From NCBI RefSeq assembly GCF_000615905.1, contig NZ_BAMN01000011.1, forward strand, positions 1 to 62,153: a stretch of DNA of 62,153 nucleotides, written 5' to 3'. The DNA comes from Companilactobacillus nodensis DSM 19682 = JCM 14932 = NBRC 107160 (GTDB lineage Bacteria > Bacillota > Bacilli > Lactobacillales > Lactobacillaceae). The notes under the pieces were generated by a model. That model saw only the letters and a program-made list of their open reading frames with translations. It had not been told where the DNA came from and searched no databases. Shown in pieces: positions 31,716 through 40,560 of this stretch; positions within the stretch are counted from its first letter, which is position 1; each line of letters begins with the position of its first letter. The translations under genes were made by a program, and so were the position numbers.

Positions 31716-32096
31716 TTATTCTGCTTCATAAACCATCCACTGATAATTATCTTTATCTTTCAAAAGCATGTATAGCATGCCTTCATATGGTTCTTTAGTA
31801 ATCGGAATGACTAATTCAAATCCTGCATCGACTGCAGCATTCTTAGTTTTTTCAATGTCATCAACAATCACATTGACCCACATGGATTCCGGAGTACTAG
31901 TTGGAACTTTAAATCCAACTTCTTCATTTTTACTTAAAAAATGAATGTGCATCCCATCCATATCAACTAAGACCGTATCATTTTCTTTAGCGGTACTTTG
32001 AACTTCCAGAATCTCAACTTTAAATACTTTTCCAAAAGTTTCTAATGCTGTCATTGCATCAGAAACTACCATATCCAATTCGATTCCTTTTTTCAT
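31716..32096 (-). CDS. VOC (glyoxalase-fold) superfamily protein
   Basis: 126 residues starting MKKGIELDMVVSDAMTALE behind GGAGGAG; a longer frame to 32171 runs through the upstream terminator and is rejected. Two beta-alpha-beta-beta-beta modules: residues 1-60 and SMWVNVIVDDIEKTKNAAVD onward, ending KDKDNYQWMVYE. The PhnB/glyoxalase-like fold could serve a metalloenzyme or a binding/resistance protein; substrate not predictable. Confidence 0.75.
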   Translation of the reverse strand: MKKGIELDMVVSDAMTALETFGKVFKVEILEVQSTAKENDTVLVDMDGMHIHFLSKNEEVGFKVPTSTPESMWVNVIVDDIEKTKNAAVDAGFELVIPITKEPYEGMLYMLLKDKDNYQWMVYEAE

Positions 32097-32132
32097 GGCT
32101 CTCCTCCAGATAATTTGTCGTGGTTTAAGTGT

Positions 32133-32176
32133 AACAAAAAAGTGGTGATTCTCAACTAAGAGAATCACCACTTTAA
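32133..32176 (-). terminator. Intrinsic terminator
   Basis: AAAGTGGTGATTCTC ... GAGAATCACCACTTT, a 15-bp perfect stem with a six-base loop, followed on the minus strand by a T tract. It ends the 44-residue gene at 32182..32316. Confidence 0.85.
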
Positions 32177-32181
32177 TTTAT

Positions 32182-32316
32182 TCATGTGCTTTTTTTAATT
32201 AATTTATTAACGGCCTCTTCGATCGATTTACCGCATGCAGAAACATTTTTATTATTTTTCTCTACGACGGTAAACAGATGTTTCTTTTTATCCATTGAAA
32301 CAGCATATTTTTTCAT
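32182..32316 (-). CDS. Small protein, 44 aa
   Basis: MKKYAVSMDKKKHLFTVVEK then NNKNVSACGKSIEEAVNKL. ATG has GGAGGT eight bases upstream and the gene is followed by a perfect terminator, so it is a well-formed single gene missed by length cut-offs. Charged, with a short amphipathic C-terminal helix. No family recognised. Confidence 0.6.
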   Translation of the reverse strand: MKKYAVSMDKKKHLFTVVEKNNKNVSACGKSIEEAVNKLIKKST

Positions 32317-32447
32317 ACTTGTTTACCTCCACGTTCGAATTTTTAATTTCTAACTATACTAGCTTTATCGAGAATGTCAAGTTCACATCTTGATAACTGC
32401 AGTTTACGACCTTCCGAAACTTTTGATTAGTTATTTGCCCAGACAAT

Positions 32448-32478
32448 ACAAAAAAGCAACCTCGATTGAGATTGCTTT
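32448..32478 (-). terminator. Intrinsic terminator of the oleate hydratase gene
   Basis: Minus strand AAAGCAATCTC-AATC-GAGGTTGCTTT followed by a T-rich tract, 18 bases after the ohyA stop. Confidence 0.8.
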
Positions 32479-32495
32479 CGTTAAATACATTCAAA

Positions 32496-34268
32496 TTATA
32501 GAAGCTTTGCTTCTTTCAACAATTCCTCGATGTATGTTCCATGGATCTTCTCGAGAACTTGTTTCTCAACAATACGTTCCTTGAATGGAAGTTTGACATC
32601 TTTCAAACCTTTTTGATCATTCAAGTAGTATACAGCCTTCATCAATACACGTGCATCAAAGGCTGAAGCAAATACTTCAGGAACTCCACGATCAACGTCT
32701 AACAATGTGTAGACAGCTTCCATAGCTGTACGTACTGAGTACTCAGTTGTGAAGACTGTGTCACGTTCAGTTTCAGAGAAGTTACCAATAAATGCCAAGT
32801 TCTTTGAACCTTCTGGCACTACCAATGGACGATCTCCAACTTTTCTAGGCATGAAGTATGAAGTGATATATGGCATATGTGCTGGAATTGTACTTGCGTG
32901 GTTTTCAGCGATGTCCTTGATCTTGTCAGTAGGAACACCAATGTGATATAGCCACTCTTCACATAATTCTTCACCAGAACACTCAGTAATCTTCTTGTTG
33001 ACGAAGTTACCAGGTTTGTCTGAGAACAATCCATATACCCAAACAACTAATTCATTAGGCTTTTGGGCCTTGAAGTGTGGTTGACGACTGATTGAATAAC
33101 CGTATAGCCAGTTTGAATCCTTAATACTTACTGGACCACTTGTTACGATCGAACCACTGTGTGGATCTTTCTTACTGATCTTCTCAATGTAAGGAACTGC
33201 TTCGTCGTCTGTCAAAGTAATCGTTCCGGAAATTACCCAGTTAGCATCAGGAATATTCTTACAGAACTTATCTGGGTGACCGAATGCTGGGTCTTGTTTT
33301 GCCAAGTTCTCCCATAGCTTCCAGCTATCACCCAACTCATGTTCTGTTGGTGCCGGATGTGTTTGATCACCGTATGTTGTACTTTCAGTAATTGAACCGT
33401 TAGTTACGAAGACCAAATCATTTTCAGTTAGATCAACTGAGGCGTCCTTGCCATCAGTCGTCATATCGATCTTCTTAGCAACCTTTTCATTATTTGAAGT
33501 ATCAACTTCAATATTTTCAACATGAGTATTGTATACGAAGTGAACTCCTTTGCCTTCTAGGAACTTAACGATTGGCAAAATCAATGATTCATATTGATTG
33601 TATTTTGTAAATCTCAATGATGATAGGTTTGGCAATGAGTCGATATGGTGAACGAATCTCATCAAATAACGTCTCATTTCCATAGCACTTGCCCATGGTT
33701 CAAAGGCAAACATTGTTGACCAGTATAGCCAGAAGTTTGACTTGAAGAATTCTTCTGTGAATACTTCATCAATTCTCTTATCATCTAGATCTTTTTCAGG
33801 TGTTAAAACCAAATCTAATAATTCTTGAACTGCCTTAGGTGTCAAAGTCAATTTGTCAGGTGTATCGATTGCCTTGCCTTGGTTTTGAATAGCTCTACCA
33901 CTTGAATAACTTGGATCTTTCTTATTCAACCAATAGAATTCATCCAAAATTGAAACACTAGGATCTTCAAGTGTTGGAATTGATCTGAACAAATCCCAAA
34001 GTGTTTCGAAGTGAGGTTCCATTTCTCTACCACCACGGATAATGTAGCCTTTTTGTTCGTTCCAAATTCCGTCCATACTTCCACCGGGAAGTCCTAGTTC
34101 TTCAAGGACATGAATCTTGTCGCCTTTCATTTGACCATCACGTACAAGGAACGTTGCAGCAGCCAAACCAGCTAATCCAGAGCCAACAATGTATGCTGAC
34201 TTATTGTCGACACCTTCTGGCTTCATTGGATGTGCAAATGCTTCATAATTACCGTTACTTCTATACAT
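32496..34268 (-). CDS. ohyA: Oleate hydratase (67-kDa myosin-cross-reactive antigen family)
   Basis: 590 residues from ATG 34266-34268 ([19 protein letters not shown]) behind AGAGGTGG. FAD-binding Rossmann motif [17 protein letters not shown] (about 29-45), [16 protein letters not shown], and the family's [20 protein letters not shown] and [12 protein letters not shown]. The enzyme adds water to the cis-9 double bond of unsaturated fatty acids (oleate to 10-hydroxystearate) using FAD, a detoxification reaction at the membrane. Length matches the family. Promoter and palindromic operator lie just upstream. Confidence 0.93.
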   Translation of the reverse strand: MYRSNGNYEAFAHPMKPEGVDNKSAYIVGSGLAGLAAATFLVRDGQMKGDKIHVLEELGLPGGSMDGIWNEQKGYIIRGGREMEPHFETLWDLFRSIPTLEDPSVSILDEFYWLNKKDPSYSSGRAIQNQGKAIDTPDKLTLTPKAVQELLDLVLTPEKDLDDKRIDEVFTEEFFKSNFWLYWSTMFAFEPWASAMEMRRYLMRFVHHIDSLPNLSSLRFTKYNQYESLILPIVKFLEGKGVHFVYNTHVENIEVDTSNNEKVAKKIDMTTDGKDASVDLTENDLVFVTNGSITESTTYGDQTHPAPTEHELGDSWKLWENLAKQDPAFGHPDKFCKNIPDANWVISGTITLTDDEAVPYIEKISKKDPHSGSIVTSGPVSIKDSNWLYGYSISRQPHFKAQKPNELVVWVYGLFSDKPGNFVNKKITECSGEELCEEWLYHIGVPTDKIKDIAENHASTIPAHMPYITSYFMPRKVGDRPLVVPEGSKNLAFIGNFSETERDTVFTTEYSVRTAMEAVYTLLDVDRGVPEVFASAFDARVLMKAVYYLNDQKGLKDVKLPFKERIVEKQVLEKIHGTYIEELLKEAKLL

Positions 34269-34301
34269 AAGAACCACCTCTTGAATTATGATTAACACGT
34301 A

Positions 34302-34323
34302 TTGTAAGTGTTTACACATACAA
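34302..34323. promoter_or_regulatory. Palindromic operator at the ohyA promoter
   Basis: TTGTAAGTGT-TT-ACACATACAA, a 22-bp near-perfect palindrome (9 of 10 positions per arm) overlapping the -10 and start of transcription of ohyA. Such sites are typical of TetR-family repressors; fatty acid-responsive control is inference. Confidence 0.6.
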
Positions 34324-34350
34324 TATAGTTCCAATACATTAAAACTACAA
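34322..34350 (-). promoter_or_regulatory. ohyA promoter
   Basis: Minus strand TTGTAG - 17 bp - TATATT, about 55 bases before the ATG. The -10 overlaps the palindromic operator. Confidence 0.6.
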
Positions 34351-34424
34351 TAAAAATATATGAAAATATTGATTCTATTTTTGATTAATTATTTATTACT
34401 TTTTGACCCCGACTTTTAATACAC

Positions 34425-34457
34425 AAAAAGAGCAGAATTGAGTATTAACTCTGCTCT
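34425..34457 (-). terminator. Intrinsic terminator of the aldo/keto reductase gene
   Basis: AGAGCAGA ... TCTGCTCT stem (8 bp, extendable) followed on the minus strand by five T. Confidence 0.8.
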
Positions 34458-34505
34458 CCAAATAACTAATTATTAATAATTTTCATTATACTGAATATTT
34501 ATAGG

Positions 34506-35330
34506 CTAGAATTCCTCATATTCAGCAGGATCTTGATTCTTGGTTCTGCCATCAATTTTGGTTAGACCATTGATCCTCTGCATGTCCTCATCAGAAATCT
34601 TGAAGTCAAAAATATCAATATTATCTAATTGTCTGCTTGGATGTGCTGACTTAGGAATTGGTAATGTATCAAGTTGATGTTCCCATCTCAAGATAAGTTG
34701 ACCAACTGATTTGTCATACTTTTTGGCTAATTCAACCAAAGTTGGATCTTTCAAAACTGAACTGGCACGGCCCAGTGGACTCCAATCCATTGTCACAATG
34801 CCGTGCTCAGAATCATACTTACGCATATCTTTTTGATTGAAATATGGATGTAATTCTATTTGGTTAACTGCTGGAATTACGCCAGTTTCCTTTTCTAATC
34901 GATCCAAGTGTTCTGGTAAAAAGTTGCAGACACCAATTGACTTAACCAATCCAAACTTCTGTGCATCGATCAAAGCATTCCAAGCTTCGACATACATGTC
35001 ACGCTTGGGATTAGGCCAATGTAGTAAATAGAGATCGAAGTAATCTAGATGTGCACGATAGAGTGATTCTTGAATTCGTTCAATTGCATCATCATAGTGA
35101 TAATAACGACCAGGTAATTTTGATGTCACTGTTAATTCGGTCCGTTGAACGGGTGCACTAGCAATTGCACGACCAACAGCTCCTTCGTTTTCATAATTAT
35201 ACGCTGTATCAAGCATCCGATAACCATTGTTAATAGCTGACACAATACTTTGAGCACCCTTGTTACCATTTAACTTGTATGTCCCAAAACCAATTTCAGG
35301 AATAATTTGACCATCATTTAATTTATACAT
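34506..35330 (-). CDS. Aldo/keto reductase (2,5-diketo-gluconate reductase type)
   Basis: 274 residues from ATG 35328-35330 (MYKLNDGQIIPEIGFGTYKL) behind GGAGG. Catalytic tetrad visible: D in RMLDTAYNYENE with Y, K in TVTSKLPG, H in LYLLHWPNP. C-terminal NADPH-binding IPKSAHPSRQLDNIDIF. A TIM-barrel NADPH-dependent reductase of aldehydes/ketones; the physiological substrate is unknown. A structured leader with a terminator precedes it. Confidence 0.88.
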   Translation of the reverse strand: MYKLNDGQIIPEIGFGTYKLNGNKGAQSIVSAINNGYRMLDTAYNYENEGAVGRAIASAPVQRTELTVTSKLPGRYYHYDDAIERIQESLYRAHLDYFDLYLLHWPNPKRDMYVEAWNALIDAQKFGLVKSIGVCNFLPEHLDRLEKETGVIPAVNQIELHPYFNQKDMRKYDSEHGIVTMDWSPLGRASSVLKDPTLVELAKKYDKSVGQLILRWEHQLDTLPIPKSAHPSRQLDNIDIFDFKISDEDMQRINGLTKIDGRTKNQDPAEYEEF

Positions 35331-35377
35331 GAATACGATCCTCCTCATGAATAAGTTACACCAAACAAAAAAATTGC

Positions 35378-35482
35378 ACAAAAAAAGACCTTCCATCAAT
35401 CCGTGACAGAAAGTCTTGAAAGTCACCTTACAGTAAATCTTTGGAATGTGTAAGATGACCCTTATGCAGGTAGGCTACCTGC
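35378..35482 (-). promoter_or_regulatory. Structured leader with intrinsic terminator (attenuator/riboswitch candidate)
   Basis: In minus-strand order: hairpin GCAGGTA-GCC-TACCTGC (35482-35466); stem GTCATCTTACA/TGTAAGGTGAC (35459-35449 with 35432-35422, 16-base loop ATTCCAAAGATTTACT); terminator AAGACTTTCTGTCA-CGGAT-TGATGGAAGGTCTT (35417-35385, 14 bp counting G.U) followed by seven T. All lie between the presumed promoter and the reductase start, 48 bases before the ATG. It does not match any riboswitch class I can recall. Confidence 0.65.
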
Positions 35483-35515
35483 TCTATTAATAATACACGT
35501 TTCCCAACCAAATAG

Positions 35516-36634
35516 CTAATTATTATTTAACATACCAAAAATTTGTGAGGCAGTTGGCTTAATATCAGCGGCTAATCTTTGATAATTTTCCAATACTACG
35601 ACTGAATCCTTACCATTGTCAGAAATATGAACGACCGTTTGGAAACCGTAACCCCAACCGTTAGCGAACTTATTATTGCGACCATTGTAGAAACCACCGC
35701 CATACAGACTACTGCTGCCTGCTTTGAACAATTCTCTTTTTGATTTCTTGGATAGAAGATTGCCAGCAACAATATAATGTTCAGCCTTATACAGATCTAA
35801 TGCACTCATATAAACCTGACCAGTTCCCAATTCATCATATGTATAGTAACTGTTAGTTCTGAATGCTCGATGATAATCCGCCTTCGGTGAAAGTGGATCA
35901 ACATTGCTATATCCAGCAGCTTTTTCAATTTCAGGCGACTTGTCATAAGCAAAAATAGTATGCTTCAAATCTAACTTATCAATATAAGTCTTAGTGAACA
36001 TATAGCGATATGACTTACCCGTTGTCTTCTCTAGAATTCCACTTAATAGATTGAAATTAATTGGAGAATAATACCACCTATTATAGTGAAGTTCCGAAAA
36101 ATGTAATTTCTTAATATCATTTTGTAGAATATGATCATCCGACATTACTGACGAGGGACCGATTTGATTAGCCATTATCAATCCTGACTTCATATCCAAC
36201 ATTTGACGTATCGTTATCTTCTTACTACCTGGTATCGAAGGATAGAACTTATGCAACTTATCGTTCAAACTCAACTTGCCCTTTTCAACCTGCTTCATGA
36301 TCATAGCAGCTGTCAGAGATTTTTGAATTGAATCTATCTCATAAGTAGTATTATCAATATTCATTCGACCCTTGCCAAAGTTAGAATAACCACGGCTGGT
36401 TTCATAAATAACTTTGCCATCTTTGACTACCAAAATTGTTCCAGAAAAATCTTTTTGCGTTAATAAATTGTCGACTTTGCTAGCAAATGCATCTTGATCG
36501 ATATTTTTACTCGTATCAGTTGATTGATTAGCGCCTGTCGTATCATCAGCACTGATGGGTATTAGAGGCAAGGTGGGCATCAATAAAATAAAGCATAGCA
36601 ATGAAATCAACCCTACTTTAATTCTATTTCTCAT
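35516..36634 (-). CDS. Secreted/membrane serine hydrolase (class C beta-lactamase family)
   Basis: 372 residues from ATG 36632-36634 (MRNRIKVGLISLLCFILLMP), a signal peptide or anchor ending near PISADD. Catalytic SxxK motif DSIQKSLTA (about 100) and YSPINF at the place of YxN (the Asn is replaced by Pro, though an Asn follows two residues later). C-terminal NGWGYGFQTVV. Such proteins act as D,D-peptidases or esterases on the cell surface; true beta-lactamase activity is unlikely to be inferred from sequence. AGAGAGG binding site. Confidence 0.78.
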   Translation of the reverse strand: MRNRIKVGLISLLCFILLMPTLPLIPISADDTTGANQSTDTSKNIDQDAFASKVDNLLTQKDFSGTILVVKDGKVIYETSRGYSNFGKGRMNIDNTTYEIDSIQKSLTAAMIMKQVEKGKLSLNDKLHKFYPSIPGSKKITIRQMLDMKSGLIMANQIGPSSVMSDDHILQNDIKKLHFSELHYNRWYYSPINFNLLSGILEKTTGKSYRYMFTKTYIDKLDLKHTIFAYDKSPEIEKAAGYSNVDPLSPKADYHRAFRTNSYYTYDELGTGQVYMSALDLYKAEHYIVAGNLLSKKSKRELFKAGSSSLYGGGFYNGRNNKFANGWGYGFQTVVHISDNGKDSVVVLENYQRLAADIKPTASQIFGMLNNN

Positions 36635-36817
36635 AGTTACACCTCTCTGTAGATCATTTATAATTATATTTCTTTTATCAATCAAATTATAAATTATTTT
36701 AAATTATTCAAATAGTAATATTGCCTAAATATCCAATTTGTCCATAGTATTGAATTATAGGCTCCTATATGCAGATATGGTAGAATTAGGTTTAATAAAA
36801 GCTAAAAGGAGAAATTT

Positions 36818-37366
36818 ATGACCACAATTATTATTGTTGTTATTATTGTTTTACTAGTGATTGCTTATGCAGCCATGTACAACGGCTTAGTTAAGTATCG
36901 CAATCGTGCCCGTGAGTTCAGTTCACAAATTGATGTTCAATTGAAACGTCGTACTGATTTGATTCCAAACTTGGTAGAAACAGTTAAGGGTTATGCTACT
37001 CATGAAAAAGAAACACTTTCTAAAGTAGTTGAACTTAGAAATAGTGTTGCCAACGCCGATTCATTACAAGAAAAAGTTGACGCTGATAACCAACTTACTG
37101 GCGTATTGAGACAAGTCTTTGCCTTAGCTGAAAATTATCCTGACTTAAAGGCCAACCAAGAATTCGGTAAGTTAATGGAAGAATTATCAAACACAGAAAA
37201 CAAAGTTGCCTATGCTCGCCAAGCTTATAACAGCCAAGTTCAAGCTTACGATACAGCAATTCAAACTTTCCCAAGAAATATGGTTGCAAAAATTCATGGA
37301 TTTAAAGAAATGGACTTCTTACAAATTCCTGAAGCAGAAAAAGAAGCCCCTAAAGTTAAATTCTAG
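36818..37366 (+). CDS. lemA: LemA family membrane protein
   Basis: 182 residues: N-terminal membrane helix (IIIVVIIVLLVIAYAAMYNG) then the conserved LVKYRNRAREFSSQIDVQLK, RRTDLIPNLVETVKGY and AYNSQVQAYDTAIQTFP. Function of LemA is not settled; it commonly pairs with HtpX or TPM proteins. The htpX gene follows 12 bases downstream, so the two form an operon. Confidence 0.92.
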   Translation: MTTIIIVVIIVLLVIAYAAMYNGLVKYRNRAREFSSQIDVQLKRRTDLIPNLVETVKGYATHEKETLSKVVELRNSVANADSLQEKVDADNQLTGVLRQVFALAENYPDLKANQEFGKLMEELSNTENKVAYARQAYNSQVQAYDTAIQTFPRNMVAKIHGFKEMDFLQIPEAEKEAPKVKF

Positions 37367-37377
37367 GGAGTTAAATT

Positions 37378-38295
37378 ATGATCTACCAGCAAATTGATCG
37401 AAATAAGCGTAAGACTTATTTTATTTTTACATTCTTCTTCATTATCCTTGCTGGTATTGGAAGCTTCATTGGTGATTTCTTCATGGACAACATCTGGGCC
37501 GGTATCATTATTGCTCTAGTTGTTGCCCTAGTTTATACGCTGATAACTTACTTCCAATCAACCAGTATTGTTATGCAGATGAATGGTGCCAAAAAACTAA
37601 ATTCAGCTGAGGAGGCACCTGATCTGTGGCATATCGTTGAAGATCTGTCGATGGTCGCTGACATCCCTCTACCTGATATTTATATCATCAATGATGACAG
37701 TCCCAATGCCTTCGCAACTGGACGTGATCCACAACATGCAGCCGTTGCTGTCACGAGTGGCTTATACAAGATAATGAATCGTGAAGAATTAGAAGGTGTT
37801 TTGGCTCACGAAATATCTCATGTTAAAAACTACGATATTCGCGTATCGACTATTTCACTAGCCTTATCCTCCGTCATTATCTTCTTGAGCTATTTGATCG
37901 GTAACGCCTATCGTTTGGTATTGCCATTCAATAGAGACGACCGTGACTCAAACAATGGCGGCTGGTTAGCTGTCCGTGCTGCTCTATGGTTGATCGGTAT
38001 CATCTTCATGATACTGGGACCATTCATCGCCAGTTTAGTTCAGTTAGCTGTCTCTCGTAATCGTGAGTATCTGGCTGATGTTTCTGGTGCTGAACTGACT
38101 CGTAACCCACAAGGATTGATCAACGCCTTAGAAAAGTTAAAATCCAGTACACAGCCGATGAAAAAAGTTGATGATGCCAGTTCCGCATTGTACATCGATG
38201 ACCCAAATAAAAAGAAAAAACATTTTTCAGGTCTATTTGATACACATCCGCCATTGGATGATCGAATTGAGGCACTGAAGAAGACTTTCATGTAA
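37378..38295 (+). CDS. htpX: HtpX membrane zinc protease (M48)
   Basis: 305 residues. Two membrane helices near the N-terminus, zinc motif LAHEISHVKNYDIRVST, a second pair of helices (IIFLSYLIGNAY, IIFMILGPFIASLVQ), the third ligand region NREYLADVSGAEL, and the conserved C-terminal FDTHPPLDDRI. Degrades damaged membrane proteins. Start MIYQQIDRNKRKTYF behind a GGGAG. Confidence 0.93.
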   Translation: MIYQQIDRNKRKTYFIFTFFFIILAGIGSFIGDFFMDNIWAGIIIALVVALVYTLITYFQSTSIVMQMNGAKKLNSAEEAPDLWHIVEDLSMVADIPLPDIYIINDDSPNAFATGRDPQHAAVAVTSGLYKIMNREELEGVLAHEISHVKNYDIRVSTISLALSSVIIFLSYLIGNAYRLVLPFNRDDRDSNNGGWLAVRAALWLIGIIFMILGPFIASLVQLAVSRNREYLADVSGAELTRNPQGLINALEKLKSSTQPMKKVDDASSALYIDDPNKKKKHFSGLFDTHPPLDDRIEALKKTFM

Positions 38296-38327
38296 GATTC
38301 AATCCTTTTTGATTGAATCTTTTTTAT
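38294..38327 (+). terminator. Terminator of lemA-htpX
   Basis: AAGATTCAATC-CTTTTT-GATTGAATCTT, 11-bp perfect stem followed by a T tract directly after the htpX stop. Confidence 0.85.
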
Positions 38328-38439
38328 TTGCATATTGAATTACTAATTTACCAGTCTTCCGGCTAAGAAATACTAGTGTTGTATGATAAAATTACAGTTG
38401 AAGATTTTATTATAAATCTTTGGGTTGAGGGGAAATTTT

Positions 38440-39258
38440 ATGTATATGTTATTACTGATCCTATTAGGGGTCATAGTTCTATTCACCACATTTATGACGA
38501 AACCAAAGAAACGTGTCCATCATCGTCTGGTTTCATTGGGATTATTGTTGATCATTGTTGGTGGATCGGGTGCTTACGAGAATTATCAAGGAAGTACTCC
38601 AAAAACTGGAGATAATCCAAGGCAAGAGGAAAAAGCAAAAACCGATGCATCAACTGATCTGGCCAATTTGAATTATCAAGATTACCAGAATCAGCAAGAA
38701 ATTGAAGTGAACAACAATAAGCCTACTTTTACCAATTCAGATTTGAGCATCACGAATGGTGCTTGGCAGAGTTTCGCTAATTTAGACAATCTAAACCGTG
38801 CGATTCAGGCGGATGCCTTACTAAGCAAAAGCTTAACGCCAACTGCTAAACGTGAACCCTTATATGTCAATCCAACTGGATGGCATAATAAGAAGCTCAA
38901 AACCGGCTGGCTCTACAATCGTTCTCATCTGATCGGTTATCAACTAACTGGTCAAAATAACAATCCTAAGAACTTAATGACCGGTACAAGATCATTGAAT
39001 TCTCCAGAAATGTTAAAACATGAAAACGACATTGCATATTACTTGAAACAGAATCCCAATAATTTCATTCGATATCGTGTCAAACCAATCTATCGTGGAA
39101 ATGAATTAGTTGCTCGTGGGGTTCAGATGATGGCTGAATCACTCGATAGTCAAGGAAATGCAGATGGACAAGTTTCGTTCAATGTTTATATTTTTAACAT
39201 TGAAAGTGGAGTAACAATTAATTACTCCACCGGTACTAGTGTGGTCAATAACAATTAA
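38440..39258 (+). CDS. Membrane-anchored DNA/RNA non-specific endonuclease (EndA/NucA type)
   Basis: 272 residues from ATG 38440 (MYMLLLILLGVIVLFTTFM) behind GAGGGGA. Two N-terminal hydrophobic stretches, a polar linker (EEKAKTDASTDLANLNYQ), then the beta-beta-alpha-metal nuclease domain: TGWLYNRSHLIGYQLTGQNN carries the DRGH-like motif as NRSH, and NPKNLMTGTRSLNSPEM the metal-binding Asn region. In streptococci EndA-like enzymes take part in DNA uptake; here the role is inferred. Confidence 0.82.
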   Translation: MYMLLLILLGVIVLFTTFMTKPKKRVHHRLVSLGLLLIIVGGSGAYENYQGSTPKTGDNPRQEEKAKTDASTDLANLNYQDYQNQQEIEVNNNKPTFTNSDLSITNGAWQSFANLDNLNRAIQADALLSKSLTPTAKREPLYVNPTGWHNKKLKTGWLYNRSHLIGYQLTGQNNNPKNLMTGTRSLNSPEMLKHENDIAYYLKQNPNNFIRYRVKPIYRGNELVARGVQMMAESLDSQGNADGQVSFNVYIFNIESGVTINYSTGTSVVNNN

Positions 39259-39271
39259 GGAGATGCTTTGA

Positions 39272-40501
39272 ATGCAATATAGTTCAGGTGATAAAGAAAT
39301 TTTTGATTTAATTGGTAAAGAAGAAGATCGTCAAAATCGTAATATCGAATTGATTGCTTCTGAAAATATCGTTTCTGACAATGTTAGAAAGGCTCAAGGT
39401 TCCGTCTTAACTAACAAGTATGCCGAAGGTTATCCTGGCAAACGTTACTACGGTGGTTGTGAATATATCGACCAAATCGAGACACTTGCTATCGAACGTG
39501 CCAAAAAACTATTTAACGCAGAATACGTTAATGTTCAACCACATTCTGGTTCACAAGCTAACGCTGCTGCCTATCAAGCTGTTCTAAAACCTGGTGACTC
39601 AGTTCTTGGTATGGATCTTAATGCTGGTGGACATTTGACTCACGGTTCAAAAGTCAACTTCTCAGGTAAGATGTATCAATTCCATTCATATGGTGTTAAT
39701 GCTGATGGCTTCATTGATTACGATGATGTTCAAAAAATTGCCGAAGAAGTTAAGCCTAAGTTAATCGTCGCCGGTGCTTCAGCATACAGTCGCATTATCG
39801 ACTTCAATCGATTCAAACAAATTGCTGAATCCGTTGATGCATTATTGATGGTCGACATGGCTCATATCGCTGGCCTAGTTGCTGTTGGTCTACACCCTAC
39901 TCCAGTTGGTGTAGCTGACATCGTTACAACTACTACCCACAAAACACTTAGAGGTCCTCGTGGTGGTATGATCATCGCCAAAAAAGAGCTTGGCAAGAAA
40001 ATCAATTCTGCCATCTTCCCTGGAACACAAGGTGGACCACTAGAACACGTTATTGCTGCTAAGGCCGTTGCTTTTGGTGAAGACTTGCAACCACAATTCA
40101 AAGACTATATGGAGCAAGTTGTTAAAAATGCTGCCACAATGGCAAAAGTAATCAACGACTCCGAAGACTTATCAGTCCTAACTGGTGGTACAGACAATCA
40201 CCTGCTAAATGTTGTTCTTACTGGCACAGATATGAATGGTATGGAAGTCCAAGACTTACTTGATACAATTCACATCACATCTAACAAGGAAGCCATTCCT
40301 AATGATCCATTGCCACCTAAGTACACATCAGGTCTTCGTTTAGGAACACCTGCTATTACTTCACGTGGATTCAATGAAGAAGATTGTGCTGAAGTTGCAC
40401 AGATCATCGTTGAAGCTATCAAGTATCATAATGATGCTGATAAGCTCAAGGAATTGGATGCACGCACTAAGGCACTTACTGACAAACATCCTATTAAATA
40501 A
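39272..40501 (+). CDS. glyA: Serine hydroxymethyltransferase
   Basis: 409 residues, full length. Family motifs: [48 protein letters not shown], and the PLP lysine in [15 protein letters not shown]. Converts serine and tetrahydrofolate to glycine and methylene-THF. Start behind AAGGAGATG. Terminator follows. Confidence 0.96.
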   Translation: MQYSSGDKEIFDLIGKEEDRQNRNIELIASENIVSDNVRKAQGSVLTNKYAEGYPGKRYYGGCEYIDQIETLAIERAKKLFNAEYVNVQPHSGSQANAAAYQAVLKPGDSVLGMDLNAGGHLTHGSKVNFSGKMYQFHSYGVNADGFIDYDDVQKIAEEVKPKLIVAGASAYSRIIDFNRFKQIAESVDALLMVDMAHIAGLVAVGLHPTPVGVADIVTTTTHKTLRGPRGGMIIAKKELGKKINSAIFPGTQGGPLEHVIAAKAVAFGEDLQPQFKDYMEQVVKNAATMAKVINDSEDLSVLTGGTDNHLLNVVLTGTDMNGMEVQDLLDTIHITSNKEAIPNDPLPPKYTSGLRLGTPAITSRGFNEEDCAEVAQIIVEAIKYHNDADKLKELDARTKALTDKHPIK

Positions 40502-40524
40502 AAATTAAATTTTTCCACAAAAAA

Positions 40525-40560
40525 GGGGCAAAACTCAAAATGAGTTTTGTCCTTAATTTT
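40525..40560 (+). terminator. Terminator between glyA and the permease gene
   Basis: GGGCAAAACTCA-AAA-TGAGTTTTGTCC (12-bp stem with one G.U) followed by TTAATTTTT; it overlaps the stop region of the convergent permease gene and may serve both strands. Confidence 0.75.

Noticed and set aside
35341-35482. A known riboswitch (preQ1, TPP, SAM, fluoride, ZTP, guanidine) or T-box before the aldo/keto reductase
   Set aside because: None of the conserved core sequences of these classes that I know is present; only the helices and terminator can be supported.
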